Assembly (NCBI GenBank): GCA_037176885.1
Contig: JAWWNJ010000094.1
Coordinates: forward strand, 434,001-498,000
Direction of reading: 5' to 3'
Length of the DNA: 64,000 nucleotides
Origin: Favolaschia claudopus
Taxonomy: Eukaryota; Basidiomycota; Agaricomycetes; Agaricales; Mycenaceae
The notes beneath the pieces are model-generated. The model did not search any database. It saw only the letters and a list, made by a program, of their open reading frames with translations, and had not been told where the DNA came from. Shown here piece after piece: positions 23,547-35,760 of this stretch (position 1 is its first letter; each line of letters starts with the position of its first letter). The position numbers and the translations under genes are program-made.

Positions 23547-24582
23547 ATGGCTATCATTCACGACCCAAAATTCTACCACGACGACGGGAATATAGTGCTC
23601 GCAGCCCAGGACGAGTCCGAGAACGATGTGTATTTTCGCCTGCACAAGTCGATCCTGGCGAAGCAGTCCCCAGTGTTTGCTGACTTGTTCATCCTACCTA
23701 CACCTCCCAACATGGAGCTGTACGACGGCGTGCCGTTGGTGAGAATGGCAGGAGATAGTGCGTCTGACCTGCGAGAGTTCATTGAGCTGCTGTATGATCC
23801 ACAGTAAATCTTTTCCCGATAAATTGTCAATTCTGGTCTTGTTGAATGTCACCAATCTTAGGCGAATTTCGAATATCCTTGCGCCGCGATATGAGAGTGA
23901 TTTCCCGATGCAACTTCTGGGCCCATCCAAAATAGCCAAGAAATATGAGGTTGACTGGATCGTGCAAATGGCCGCTTCTCAGCTGGTAAAGGCTTGGCCC
24001 AGTACCGTCGAAGGATGGCTCAGCATTGCCGATGATGAAAAAGCGGACGTGGGCTATGGTGATTGGCCCGATTCTCTGGCCGACAGCACCCTCAGGCTGC
24101 GCAAACTTCCTAAACCGTCGTCGTCGATTCTTCTGGCGCGGGAATGTGGAGCAACGTCTATCCTTCCTTTCGCTTTCCTGGATCTTCTACAGTGTCATCC
24201 GGAACCCGGTGGCGACTACAACAGCTACAACTACATTTATGACAAGGATCCCGAACGACATTTATTGTCGTCGGAAGATTTACAGCGACTGCTCGTGGCT
24301 CGCGAAAGGATAGGGGCATGGTTTTCCCAATACCAATGTCCTTTGCTTGACTCGCCTTCTTGCAACAGCGGGAATCCATGTCAAGTTGCCGTCTACCGCA
24401 CTTGGCTGGGATTGGGCAAAGACGTTGGCCGCTATGGCAATGTTATGCAGTTCTCTCCCCAAAACAACCTTTACGCCGTCAAAATGTGCCCGAAGTGCAA
24501 GCACAAATTGGGGGATCAAGTACAAGAGCTACAGAAGGAGTTTATTGAACTGCTCGATATATTCTTCCAGTTGAACGAGTGA
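23547..24582 (+). CDS. BTB/POZ-domain protein
   Basis: Two exons are joined at 23804-23861 (PQ-RISNIL, in frame). Residues 1-110 form a BTB fold: DGNIVLAAQDESENDVYFRL, HKSILAKQSPVFADLF, VRMAGDSASDLREFIELLYD and then, after the intron, KIAKKYEVDWIVQMA. The remaining 200 residues include a Cys pair in VKMCPKCKHKLGD near the end, which could bind zinc, and a helical C-terminus. BTB proteins of this size are numerous in mushrooms and may serve as Cul3 adaptors or in transcription, but nothing here decides between these. It is convergent with the DJ-1/PfpI gene. Confidence 0.82.
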
Positions 24583-24819
24583 TTACTCACACAAGTCAGT
24601 GATGTAGCTTTGGCCCGTGCAAAGCAAACCAAGCTTGTATTTTCTGGAACTACATTTTCGTCTCTCGACTAATGGACACGGCTGCACACGCTCAAGCTAT
24701 CCATATGCGAACGTGCACAAGAATTTGGCGTTGCAATGCCAGAATCTACACACTTCTGACCTCAGACTCTTTCACTGAATTCATTCATTCAATCGACACA
24801 CAAATCTCTAAGGCTCGAA

Positions 24820-25698
24820 TTACACCAGTCCATGGTATGCAGCAAACTCATCGTCATCCTCGGCTTTCATGCTCAGTTCAATGAAAGCCCTCAACTTGCG
24901 ACCGTCCTCCGGTCCCACAAGATGATCCAAAAACCCTCCAGCCATATCCATACCTATTGAAACTCTGATTCGACCAAACGCAAACCTCGATAGCACGAAA
25001 TCACGAACCTGCAGTAACCCCAGAAGCCGTCCAGATCTTCTTGTCTTCGGTTACAACCCACCTAGCCTTCGGCACCCAATCGATTCCAAGATCCTTCGTC
25101 TCTTCCTGCTTTGGATTCAGAAACCGATATCTGCCTACCACAACGCTCAAATCTACCTTTACATCGCGGAACGCAGACTTGTTGGTCGTGGCGCGCTTCC
25201 CCTTCAACAACCCGGTACGCGCCAGGACCAGAGATCCCGTGCACACAGTCAAGATATACTTCGCTCCCGGCGCTTGTCTCTTGATGAATTCCCCGCACGC
25301 ACTGGGAGGGTTTACGCTTGGGCCTGGGAGATTCGATTCGTTGAAGGTTCATCAACGCAATATCGTGTCCAATTTACCTCCGGGAACGAGAACGATATCG
25401 AACTGCTGCTTGGCGTCGTCATATGTCAACTTCGGCACGGCCGCGGGACCCGATGTAGGCTCGACAGGCTCCAGAGTGTGCGAGAGATACGTGAACTCGA
25501 AGCTCAGGTCGGGCATTTTAATCCCAGCCCTCACGGCGCGGTCACGGCTCTTGGCGGACAATATTCCCAGCAGCTCAACGGGTCCTTGATAGTCCAGGGT
25601 GGTCACCTTCAGTCCTCATTAGATCGACAAATCGCAGCTATGGTGCACTCTTTCACCCTGGGGAAGAGACAAACGGCCACTTGGAGAGTTTGAGTCAT
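24820..25698 (-). CDS. DJ-1/PfpI family protein
   Basis: Glutamine-amidotransferase-like alpha/beta fold of the type seen in DJ-1/PfpI and isonitrile hydratase-like proteins. Exon 1 is MTQTLQVAVCLFPR, followed by VTTLDYQGPVELLGIL; the Glu in GPVELL is the conserved acid. After the intron, QQFDIVLVPGG joins PSVNPPSACGEF. The nucleophile elbow is LTVCTGSLVLA, with the conserved Cys. Further on come TTNKSAFRDV, ARWVVTEDKKIWTASGVTAG and, in a last exon, MDMAGGFLDHLV. All elements of the fold are present. The ATG at 25698 was chosen because the longer reading frame at 25606 begins with GTG and a clean intron links it to this upstream ATG. Substrate unknown. Confidence 0.85.
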
Positions 25699-25894
25699 GG
25701 TTCTGGCTAAGAGAGAAGACGGACAAGGACAACCGTCTGAATGACAGGGATCGTCGACACGTGAATTGCGGAGGAACGCGCCCCAAAAGTCGATTACAAA
25801 GGTAGGAACTGGTTTCGAGAATCTGACGATGGATTAGATCTACGGCCGATGGGCGACAATTCGGGATTTATTCACCGTCATGAGTACTCTGTCT

Positions 25895-27119
25895 CTAGTT
25901 CTCTACATCTCTAGCCTCAGCAGCCGTCCCTTGTACCTGCAACTCGTGTACACTCTCCAACCCAACACCTCTCAAGATCTTGCCAACCCCTTCAGTCTTG
26001 ACAGCAGCCAACTCTCGCTCGCTCTTCACGAGTAACATCCCGGCAAACGCCAACGCATTCACACTCAACTGGTCGCCGGTTTCCGCGAGAATGTGATGCT
26101 CTTGCCGGCGCGGGATCAAGTGCATATGCTCGAGGGTAATGACAACGTTGTACGATGGCTTGCCCGCGGGATAGTCTGGATCGTGGCGGATTGTGGAGAA
26201 GACGAGGTCGAGGAGGCTGAGGAACGCTTGCGCCAAGACGGGCTCTAGCTTTTCCGGGGAGAAATTGTGGAATCGGTCCGGGAAGCGATATACGTGATTG
26301 GCGTAAGATAGCTTGGTGAGCGAGAAGGGGGTGTCTTCAGGGAGGTTAGTCGCTTTACCTTGGTAGATTGGAAATAAAGCACACCTGGAGTCTCTAATTT
26401 GACGCTGCGCGCGAGATATTCTATCGGAGGGCCATCTTCGTCTTCCAAGGGAAGAAATTGAACGTGTTTATGAGGTTGGGACGCCCCAGAGAGATCGCCA
26501 GCATTGTAGAACGCGAAAAGGTTACGGCGCGCTTTACGTGCTGCCGCGAGAAGCAAGTATGTCTGCACAAGATCTGGTGGCGACAGAGGAGAAGCCTGAG
26601 ATCGGAATTCTGGGTGGGGTGGTTGAAGCGTCTAAGCAACTTTCAAGCGAAAAATCCTCCAACCTTTGGTGACAAGGAGAAAGTGCTGAGGAACGACCGA
26701 GTATTTGTTCAGCTGCCGATCCAGAACGTCAAGTTATCTGCCAGTCCCTCGGAACGCGTACACGGACCAGAACAGCGTATTCTTCTCCGCTGTCTTCATC
26801 ACGCAACTCCCCGACCAGTAGATTGGGATTGTACGGCGGTTCGAAGGGGTCAATCACCTTCTTTTCTGCTGAACTGTCATTCTGCGCAGTGAAATGGGGA
26901 GTCGGTAGACTGGGTTTGCTCTGGAGGGCAGGACATAAGCGGATTTCATACTAAGGCTGTCCATCAGCCAACTGCGCGCGAGGAGTGTCAGGCATTTGAA
27001 ACCTCGACGTCTGAGTCACTGTGTTTCACGATTGTCGAGGCAAAGAAGAGCAGGTCGCCCTGCGCCTGGGCTTTATCGAAAGTCGGCCCAAGTTTCCCCA
27101 AAATGTCCGTAGGGCTCAT
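25895..27119 (-). CDS. APA2: Diadenosine tetraphosphate phosphorylase (ATP adenylyltransferase) Apa2
   Basis: Splits Ap4A with phosphate into ATP and ADP; a HIT-superfamily enzyme of the cytosol and nucleus. Exon 1 starts MSPTDILGKLG. Next come IRLCPALQSKPSLPTPHF, PPYNPNLLVGEL, LNKYSVVPQHFLLVTKEFRS (across an intron) and SPPDLVQTYLLL. The active-site motif GASQPHKHVQFLP (HxHxQ) is intact, and the C-terminal domain has NVVITLEHMHLIPR. Five exons are needed, all of whose junctions checked by hand stay in frame. The gene is complete. The ATG at 27119 was preferred to an in-frame one at 27239, which would add 40 residues not seen in the family. Tail-to-head with the DUF7727-like gene. Confidence 0.9.
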
Positions 27120-27496
27120 GATGGTGGGAAGTAGAAAAGTAACGACCGTAAACGGAAATGAACGAAGAAAAATGTCGAAACGCGTTGAATTGTCGTAAAT
27201 ATTAAGGCAATAATGGGGCGCGCGGCCAGACGAAGGCAAAACTCGGACTAGCGATCAGCCAATTCCAGCCCAAGTAGGTAGGTTGGGAACTGTTTGTATA
27301 AAGTACACGGCGAAAGCAGTAGCTCAAAAAAAAGATGAGATGAGATGGTCGACGAGAGTTGCGGAGATGTTCAAGCCCGGTTGAAAGAATGAAAAACGAA
27401 CGCAGTCCGTTATAAAGCTTGTTACTTCTCCCCCCTTCCTACAATAATTGACCATTTTTCGCACTGAAAAATAGGCCTTTGGACGGTGACCCGAGA
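27120..27496. other. Intergenic region, no gene seen
   Basis: Promoter of APA2 and 3' flank of the DUF7727-like gene. No supported ORF. Confidence 0.4.
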
Positions 27497-28136
27497 TCAA
27501 GCCCGTCCACCCTTTCCTCTGTTAGCTTTGGCTTCTTCAATCGTTTCTCCCAGTGCTATAGCGCGTATGTAGCAGAAGATGGCTACCAGTGACCACAGCG
27601 CGGCGTTCGTCCCCTGTCAGAGAGCTGTCAACAAACCACGTCGCGCTGAACAGAACAACATGCTTGCCTGATAAAAGAGGATCGTGAGGAGCACTTGGAA
27701 GACAAGCAATATGACTTTGAATATCAAACTGCGTCGGATGGACAGGTCCTTCAAAAGTGGCAGCGGATTTTCCACAGCGAGAATGAAGAGTCCAAGGACG
27801 GCAGATATGATAGGAACGATGGGGGCCTTGACAATGATACTGATAAAGATGGACGCACTCGGAGAGGGCCTGTGCCGCAAGCAACGGAAATTAGCAGGTC
27901 ACAATAGCGACGAGGCGGGAAATGCGCACTGAATCCCTCCGGGGTCACGCAGTATGCCACCCACAAAGTCCCAAAAGAACTTGCGATAGAAGAGAGCGAA
28001 GTAGCTGGCCCAAACCGCATCTAAAGGGGTACTCTATTTAGTGACGACGCACGCCGAAAAGCCACTGATGGGACTCACAAGCACTAGCGGTTATGCTGAC
28101 GAGACGCGCATATTCGTGCCAGACAAGATTTCCCAT
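27497..28136 (-). CDS. Small four-span membrane protein, DUF7727-like (155 aa)
   Basis: The exons 28079-28136, 27930-28020, 27668-27869 and 27497-27613 sum to 468 nt in frame. The protein starts MGNLVWHEYARLVSITAS and has four hydrophobic segments, including VWASYFALFYRKFFWDFVGG, SIIVKAPIVPIISAVLGLFI, FKVILLVFQVLLTILFYQ and NAALWSLVAIFCYIRAIALG. The blocks LRDPGGIQPSPSA and GETIEEAKANRGKGG match my recollection of a widely conserved fungal family (DUF7727); the function is unknown. The third intron (27614-27667) uses GC instead of GT as donor (CAG|GCAAGC), with a normal AG acceptor. The frame is only kept if this site is used. Confidence 0.8.
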
Positions 28137-28615
28137 CTTTCAAAGTCTAATCGGAGTCGTAGGAAGAAAACGAGGGTGAGAGAGCACTGCTCAGACGTCG
28201 AAGCCTTTGTTGGCGTCGAGAGAAAGGGACGTTGGCGTGAGGGTCGAAGAACAGCGAAGAAAGAAGAGGAGCGATAAAAGAGCGCAGCTCGAGCCCGGGG
28301 TATGATGAGTGAAAAAGAGAGAAGGGGTGAACACTAGGTTCAGGACAAGAGCAGGGATCAGCCTATATCACTCACAGCCACACTTGGTTACACAACACCA
28401 AACCGCACAACCCCTACTCGGGACGTCCGGAGTTGCAATCTGTAACTGATCCCGGTTGCTGGTCACCGTGTTGGCGTCTCCGCTCAGCCCGTTAATTTGG
28501 GCGCACACAGTGGCGAGAATATTATATTCAATGCACCCTGAACCACAAAAGAGCCACAGACTACGACTAATCCCAACGAATAAAAAATACCAGGCCCTCT
28601 TCGCATCCCCGCACC
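28137..28615. other. Intergenic region, no gene seen
   Basis: Promoter of the DUF7727-like gene and 3' flank of the surface-protein gene. An 83-codon minus-strand frame here is not supported by splice sites or homology. Confidence 0.4.
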
Positions 28616-30451
28616 TCATCTGTCCGGCAGATCCAGCGTAGGAGGTCGATTCGGCCTTTCCGGCACTCGATTCGCAATCTACATCATCAATTATAGTTGG
28701 CAGGCGTCCCTCAACAGTGGTAAGACTCCGACACTCACCATCACAGTCTGTTGCGCTCGCGATGGCACTCGGGGCATGGTCAGCGTTGGCACAGCAGACA
28801 TTGGCGGCCGCATCGTATCAGCGTTCCCTCCGTAATAGCTTGGCGCAATGGAATGCGCAGACATACGGGAAACGAGTCCTGAGAAAGTAGGCATGGGCTG
28901 TTGCGGGGAAATCGGTGTGAATCGCATATTCGGTCCTTGCAAGGGCAATGCCGCGCCGATCGGCGTCCGGGGCGACTCTTCGAGTTTCTGCCATCGTTTC
29001 CTGCGCCGTCTGGCGAGGAACAAGATGAGCCCAAGCACGGCCAGGAGCACGAGAACGATAGCGATGATGATTCCAGCTATTGCTCCTCCTGACAATCCAG
29101 ATTTGGGTCTGGACTGCGAGGCGGCATTTGAATTGTTGTTGTTGTCGCTGCTCAAAAAAAATCAGCGCGGGACAATCGGCTGAGCTAGAACAAACCTTTG
29201 GTTTGAAATTGTGCTTGGCCCTGGTGCGTCTTGACCTACAGCAACGCCTGGAACACTGGCAGAGAAGACAGCTATCCCGTCAAGATCGATGAATGCTCCG
29301 GTTCCATCTTGCTGGCCTGGATTTGTTACAATCAGCGTGTGTTGCTGTTTCTCATCCAAGTCGTTTGCGTAGTACTACATGGAGCGCTCGTCAGTTTGAC
29401 AGGACTGGTACATTGTTGACAGACTTACAAGTAACGTCTGAAAATTAATTTTGAGCAAACATCGGTGACATGGTGCAGACATGAACATACCTGCGCGTGT
29501 AGGTTTGCGATGGTCGACGCCTGAGTGTTGACTAGCGTCTGTTTACCATCCACAGAGATTTGTACATTGGCGTGATCGGGGGAGACTGTGCCGTATACCG
29601 CCACTGCACTTCCTGAAAATGAGAGCATAGCAGCGGAACCAGAACTCTCGCTGTAGCTAAAGAAACGTTTAGATAGCTTCCCGTTGGGTCGAGCAAAATT
29701 CCTACTGTATCGTATTATTCAAGTGCGCGTTGCTATTAGTCGTTGCCCAATTGCCGGCGTAGGTGATTGCTGGATTGGCATCGTCATAGAGAGTGGCGGT
29801 CGTCGTGGATCTGGAAGCGGGGGTAGGTTGTGCATCCACATCAATGGAATCCAGTGAACGTGAAATATAGCGCACCCCGCAGCGCCAACTTGTGTGATCA
29901 AGTTTACAAAGTCAAGGTCCATACCGACTCCCGTGCTCGTTAGGACCGCCGTATGCTCTCCGTTCGCGAGTCCGGAAGCCGACCCCAAAAGTTTCCTAGT
30001 CTCAACACCGTCACTTGTCGAAGTTCCGCTTGCTACCTGGTTCCCATCGACCAATAAGGTGTATGTGCCATAACTTGGTCTGAAACCTCCGTAGAACTCG
30101 ACACCAGTGCCTAAACGCGTGTTAATCGGAGGTCTGAGACGTGTTTTGTGACGGACCCTTGAAGTTGACTGTAGCCGTCGCGCCCCGAGTCGTGGTCGAG
30201 TGAAGCGAGCTGCCCGAGTACGGCTAACACGTGGGATTCAGCACTTCGCGATCCTGAGTATGACTCAATGAGAGATACAACACGCACGAGGCCAGCCGTA
30301 TTTTGTGCGGACGCGTCCTGCCAAGCGCCGCTGGGTCCGTAAGTGATTAAGGGCGAGCCATCTTCGACTAGAGCGGAGTAAAATGTTAGAGTCTTCGGAC
30401 CTTGACGACAAGAAAGAGATGCGGACTGGTGAGATTGAAGGAGGAGGCCAT
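28616..30451 (-). CDS. Single-pass surface protein with two beta-sandwich modules
   Basis: Exon 1 is MASSFNLT, joined over a 59 nt intron to EDGSPLITYGPSGAW. Two similar extracellular modules follow. Module 1 has YSGSSLHSTTTRGATATVNF and VDGNQVASG. Module 2 has DDANPAITYAGNWATTN, GSAVAVYG, VQISVDGKQTLVNTQ and YANDLDEKQQHTLIVTN. Then come a Ser/Asn linker and a transmembrane helix (AGIIIAIVLVLLAVLGLILF) followed by a basic stop-transfer run (ARRRRKRW) and a Pro-rich cytoplasmic tail ending PTLDLPDR. This layout is common and uncharacterised in Agaricomycetes; the modules resemble carbohydrate-binding folds. A classical signal peptide is not seen, so the helix may serve as signal-anchor. Middle introns were only partly verified. 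Confidence 0.72.
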
Positions 30452-30930
30452 CGAGGCCGCAAGATTATAAAAGAGAAAGAGAAAAGAAAAAAGAACAGAA
30501 AGGAGTGACGGAAGAACAGAAAAAAGCGAACACCAGCCACGGCCGGGTGGTACGAATTGAAAACCAAGAGAATCTGAACAGGCGTCATTCTAGGGGCAGT
30601 TTATCAAGGCACAGCATATGCGGTAGTCTGGCCCGGCTCGTAGTTGCTGATGGTAGCACTTTGCAGTGTTCGGTGATGGCTGGCAAGTAGCTGAGACACG
30701 CTTCAGATAATCGCCGGTCATTCAATAGGGCGATCAAGATATTCATGGAAGAGATTCAAGGAGGAACATATAAAGAGAACAAGAGAGACATAGACCCAGG
30801 AACTTGAAAGTGAAAGACTTGTTCAAGTTGAATTGAATGGGCGATCATCAAAAGCAATTAGAACAAAGGCGCAAAGTCGTTGAATTGAAACAGACATAAA
30901 CTCAGCGTATTGTTGTACTTTACCTCCACA
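30452..30930. other. Intergenic region, no gene seen
   Basis: Divergent promoter region between the surface protein and the HicA-like-domain gene. Nothing else is visible. Confidence 0.4.
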
Positions 30931-33900
30931 ATGCCCCCCAAACCCAAGCCGCCTGCAAAGCCAACACCGGCGCCCTCGACGTCGAACGCCCTCGTCCCAG
31001 TCGGCGCCCGGCATCTCTCTGCAAAACACCAATCTAAACGAGATGAAAATGGCGATAAACCCACCACCGCTCGTGCTCTCATTCTCCGCAATGGGAAACA
31101 TGGTGCTCGCGGTACAGGCGAGATGGTTCTAGTCACAAAACTCCTCGGACGCGAGAAACTCGATCTCTTGGCTGGTACGCTCGCTGAAGCGAGCACTGAT
31201 CCATATGCTAATTATGTCCTAAAGAGGACCTCGTCGAGAAATCCAAAGCTGCCGTCTTGAATCCCTTCCGTCTTGACCACTGCCTCAAGATTGCAGACTC
31301 CCAATGCGCTGGTATGCTTTGAATCTTCCCTGGCGCTCGTGAGTGTTGAACCTGGATCGTCCTTTTCAGCCTTCCTCGACGATATCGCCAACCTTCGCGA
31401 TCCCACCATGTTTGTCGGCATCATCGAGGCTGAGTGGTCAGCCCGTAAGCCCACGAAGGATTCTAAGACGGAGCCCGTAAAGAACGCCACTGCGATGGCG
31501 AGGGTTGTCGCAACCAAGTACGTTCACGCGACTCAACCCAACGAGTGGCTCAGCAACTCGTCTCATCAACTCCAGGATCCATAATGCATACATGTTAGCC
31601 TCTGCCTGGAAAATTGTCTCTGACATGTTACACGATCTCGAGGACGAAGGCGTCACGGATCTCAATGTCAAGACCATGCTCAAGAATAACGAAGCGCTGA
31701 GAAACAAATATCTCGCCTTGTTCCATTTCGTTGCTACTCTTGTTAGCATGACTCAGGAAAGGTTCTCTGTTCTCGCAACGACCACTCGTACTTCTTCCTC
31801 TCTATCCATCCAAACTCCCTTTTCAACATACTTTCAGCCCATTACGCTCAGTACTTCAAGCTCAAGCGCAATGAAGACGATCCAGAAGATCCTATTGACG
31901 AATATGTTTTCGACTGGAATGCGTTGAAAGCCGCCGGGAAGTCGTTCCTTGACTCTATCATTCTCGAACTCTGCTTCCCTCGTGCTCCCTACCCTATGAC
32001 TGTGCTCTATGAAATATTGCACGATGCCGTCGACGAGTCCCCGAAGGAGGCTAAGCGTTTCCCGCAGGCGCTGTGGGACGCAGTCGGAGACTTATCGGTA
32101 ACACTCATCGACACTCAACGTATCCTCTGGATGCACTAACTCTCGTACAGGAATCCGTGCAACTTCAAGCTTTGCTGGAAACCCCGTTGCTGGGTGCTGA
32201 CGCTGCTGGGTGGAAAGAACAGATTATCGAGAAACCACCCCCAATCGACCAGTGGCTGGATGCTCAGTACCTCTCTGGTGCTGCGTCCGATAGTTTCGGC
32301 AACTGGAAGGACCTAATTTTCCCCTTATCCAAGGCGAGGAAGCAGCCTACCCTCGACAACATGTGGAAAGCCATCAATCTCGTGAGGCTGCATTTTGTCT
32401 CTCGCCTACTTTGGCACTGACCCTGCGAAGAACTTCAAACAAATTACCGGGCTTGACATCGACACGCTTTGGCAGGTGCAGGATGCCCTGGCCCGTTCTC
32501 CCCAGTGGCATCCCATCTATATCGCCGGCAGGATTAATACCTACGAGTCGGACGACGAAGATGGGGCTGGTGTTTTCAAAGGCGGGAAGAAGGGCAAGAA
32601 GAAACCATTGGCGATTACCAACGGCGAGGAAAGCAATGACTCGATGCCGGAGCTGCAGTCGGTGTCTAATTCTTCGGACGATGAAGAGGACGATGATAGT
32701 GACTCTGAGGTGGACGACGACGATGATGATGACGACAGCGAGTATGACGAAGAGCAGGAGGATGAGATCCGCGACCTTCTTCGCGAGGCTATGGACACTG
32801 CTCACGAAGGCGATCTATTCGACTCGGCCAAGGGCAACGATGATATCGATCCCTTTGCGCGCGATGGCGAAGAGCCGGGCAAAGGAAATGCATTCTTGAA
32901 GATTTTGGGTTCTTTGAGAGGTTAATTTATTCTCTTGTTCGATTCCGACTTGTCCTGATCTCGATTCCGTAGGCCGAGTGTTCAACAAGAGTGCCAAATT
33001 GAATACAAAAACGCCTGTCGCTCGAAGTGCGAAAACGGGTTTCTTTGGCAAGTCCAAGGCGGGCGCAGCTCCGCCCAAGCCTACACCCGCCGCCGCGAAG
33101 ACCACTCCCGCTACTCCTGGTACGTCCTCAAATGTTGTCGTGCGACCTATTGTGATGATGCTTCACAGCTTCGGCGGAACCGAAGAGCCAGAAGGCGACT
33201 GTTGAGGAGGTGGAGGATGAAGACGACGCCGTAACTACGCCCAAGAAAAAGAAAAAGAAGAAGACGAAGAAAAAGAAGACCGCTACGGCCACGTCGGCTG
33301 AGGCTGGTGAAGAGCCGACCCCCGCCCCGTCCCCTGCTCCTGCTCCTGCTCCTGCGGCGAAGAAGACGCCGGCCAAATCGCCCATCAGCAATCTGGCGGC
33401 TCAGATGTCGACCCTCTCGCTGCCTCCCGTCGAGCAGACGACTGCCCAGTCGGCTCATTCTTACCTCAAGTCGGAGCATCTTCTTGAGCAGAAAGCCAAA
33501 GTCAAGTCGCGGTCGGAAACTTCCTTGGCCCTCCCGCCCGAGTCGAAGAAGCGCGGATTCATGTCCAAGTTCTTCTCCGGCAAGGAAGCAAAGAAGGAGG
33601 AATTGAAGAAACCCCGGAATACGTGGTTCTCGAGGCTTTCGAAGAAATCGACGCAGTTGATGCACCAACTCCTCCGAACGGCGGAAGATGAGACGCATGG
33701 GCAGGCGTCTATGAAGTGGGAGCATTTCGTCAAGGTGATAATGCTACTCGACCTCATCATTGTTTGGTTGCTGACGCGTTTTACACGAAGCTTATGCGTG
33801 AGATGGGCTTCGACTACGATCCCAGTACCGCGGGTTCCAGTGTCCGATTCGACCCTCCGGATCCCAAGGATGTGGTGAGTGTGAAAGATTGTGCCTATTG

Positions 33901-34105
33901 CTGTGTGCCTGAGAACATTTTTGCAGCCCATCACCTTCCACAAGCGTATGTTTGTTTCGAGCAGGGGTTTGTCCTCTCACTGACTTTATCTCTTTCAGCG
34001 CATCCCGATCCCACTCTTCACCCGAATATACTGAGAGAGTTTGCCAAGAAATTGAAGAAGAATTACGGATGGAACGAGAAGGAATTCCTCGCAGCGGCCA
34101 ATTGA
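30931..34105 (+). CDS. Large protein with C-terminal HicA-like domain (864 aa)
   Basis: Twelve exons (first 30931-31174, last 33999-34105) sum to 2595 nt in frame. The N-terminal 430 residues are helical and of unknown function (HGARGTGEMVLVTKLLGREK, HNAYMLASAWKIVSDMLHDL, SFLDSIILELCFPRAPYPMT). After DTLWQVQDALARSPQWHP come a long Asp/Glu run (32680-32770), a Lys run (33243-33280) and Pro/Ala repeats. The C-terminal 75 residues resemble the bacterial HicA fold: MKWEHFVKLMREMGF, SSVRFDPP, ITFHKPHPDPTL and KKLKKNYGW. The His-Pro motif corresponds to the HicA active-site His. A 19 nt micro-exon (33927-33945) encodes part of it. RNase activity is possible from the fold but not shown. A second protein with this domain lies at 42063-44355. 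Confidence 0.82.
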
Positions 34106-34496
34106 AATTCTGAATCGGAATATGTTTTGGAATCTACCTGTACTCTCTATCGCCAACATAACTAACTTCTTGATCCTCTTTTCTATGGTACTGCAATGTA
34201 TATAACTTTTCCTCTCTCGTTCCCCTCCGTTGGTGGACCCAAGGATGGGGCAGACATTGCCGATCGTATTGGATACCAAGCCCAGGCATCTTACTCAACC
34301 CACGACTCAAGGCTCCGGTTGACTGGATTCTATAGCCGAACATCCGGTATACGCTTTCTGGAATCCATCTTGGGACGCTTTCAACTTTCCCTTATCCCGG
34401 CTCCACGCCGGTTCATTTCTTGTGTGGGAGTCGAGAGATATCGCTTATAAAAGACGGTATGGCTGCTCAACGTGGACACGATAAACGCGCGCAACA
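34106..34496. other. Intergenic region with TATA box
   Basis: TATAAAA at 34446-34452 precedes the ATG of the DUF6593 gene by about 45 bp. No gene is seen. Confidence 0.45.
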
Positions 34497-35302
34497 ATGT
34501 CGGACGAACAACGAAACATTATTATGGAGTTGGCGACAAACAGTGTCCGAAACACCACTGTCTCGACGTCGAACGACGAATTATACTTTGAAGTCGTGAC
34601 TCGGTTTTGGCATCCTAATTTGACCAAGATTAATAGTGCGCATTCTCGAATTTTTATCCATTTCTCTGCCTCGTTTCTGGTGTCTATTTGGCGGCTGACA
34701 TCACGCAGGACTAGATGCACAGACTGGAGCAATGACCACTGTGTGTGAGATCGAAAACAAGGGAAAAGAAACTAAGATCCGCTTCTCGACCGACATCGCG
34801 AAAGACTCGAAATACGGCAAGTCTTCGCTCGGGGAATGGAAATCTGTCGAAGACATCCTGCAGCTGGCGCCAGAGCGGCAGTATGTCTGAACTTGTATTT
34901 ATTCATTTATATTCCGCTAATGCAATTCCACCAGCGGAGGCGTATTGGTTGACTCTGATGGCACTGAGTATCGGTGGAAGACGCACAATCGTAGATTTCA
35001 GGTCAGTCAGTGTCATTCTTTTCTTTACAAGTCGTCAGTAAAATTGTTCAACAGTTGGTTCGATGTGGGGACGATACCAAGCTACCCATCGTGAAATATC
35101 ATCGCTACAAACGGCATTTGGGGTTTTGGCGGATGGCTAAACTCGCGACACTGGAAATTAGGCCCAACAACATTCATAGCCTGGAGCGGCTTATTGGTCA
35201 GTTTCCCGGTTGCCCACCAGTTTTATTACTTGCTGACGGCCATTTGTAGCAAGTTTCTTGTTAGTTGAACGTCAACGGCGCCACCATGCGTACGCATACT
35301 AA
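34497..35302 (+). CDS. DUF6593-domain protein
   Basis: A small beta-rich protein of a family abundant in Agaricomycetes, of unknown function. Five exons. Blocks in order are ELYFEVVTRFWHPNLTKI, TTVCEIENKGKETKIRF, ILQLAPERH (across an intron), GGVLVDSDGTEYRWK (the family's best signature), VKYHRY, LATLEIRPNNIHSLERLI and, from a short last exon, ASFLLVERQRRHH. All junctions stay in frame. There is no signal peptide. The last exon (about 35250-35302) is only 17 codons and easily lost in automatic calls. Confidence 0.78.
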
Positions 35303-35760
35303 TAGGCATCTGTTGACTGGGGGAAAAACATGAATCGCCTCTTACACTGGTAATTACAGCTACAATTTTATTGACGAATAATGGTATTGTCTTTCGCTAC
35401 GTCAAAGAGGAATGGCTTGACAATTTCGCCCCACGAACCTGAAGCACAGTGTAGGTCACCTTAAGCCCCCGATGCTTTCTCCTGTGTTTCGGTGTAATCG
35501 TCTTAAGTGGGCTCGAATTGCCACAAACCATAACACGATTTTATGCAAGCCAGAGCACCAATCAAAACTGCTGTCTTCCAATGAGATTGTCTTGCGTTTC
35601 GTGCGTTGTACACGGCTTCCAGCGTTGGCAGTTGTCATACATGTAGTGAGATTTGGTTTAAGTGAGTGGTAGAGGTATATGTGTCGTTAATGCTGACCTG
35701 AATTGTTGCAATACAGTGTTGTCGCGGTCGCGACTGCAATACAAGAGTAAACCTGATCGT
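35303..35760. other. Intergenic region, no gene seen
   Basis: Lies between two convergent genes. No supported ORF. Confidence 0.4.

Noticed and set aside
31200..31580. Two frameshifts in the HicA-like gene
   Set aside because: Introns at 31175-31224 and 31518-31575 with normal borders keep the full gene in frame, so no frameshift is needed.
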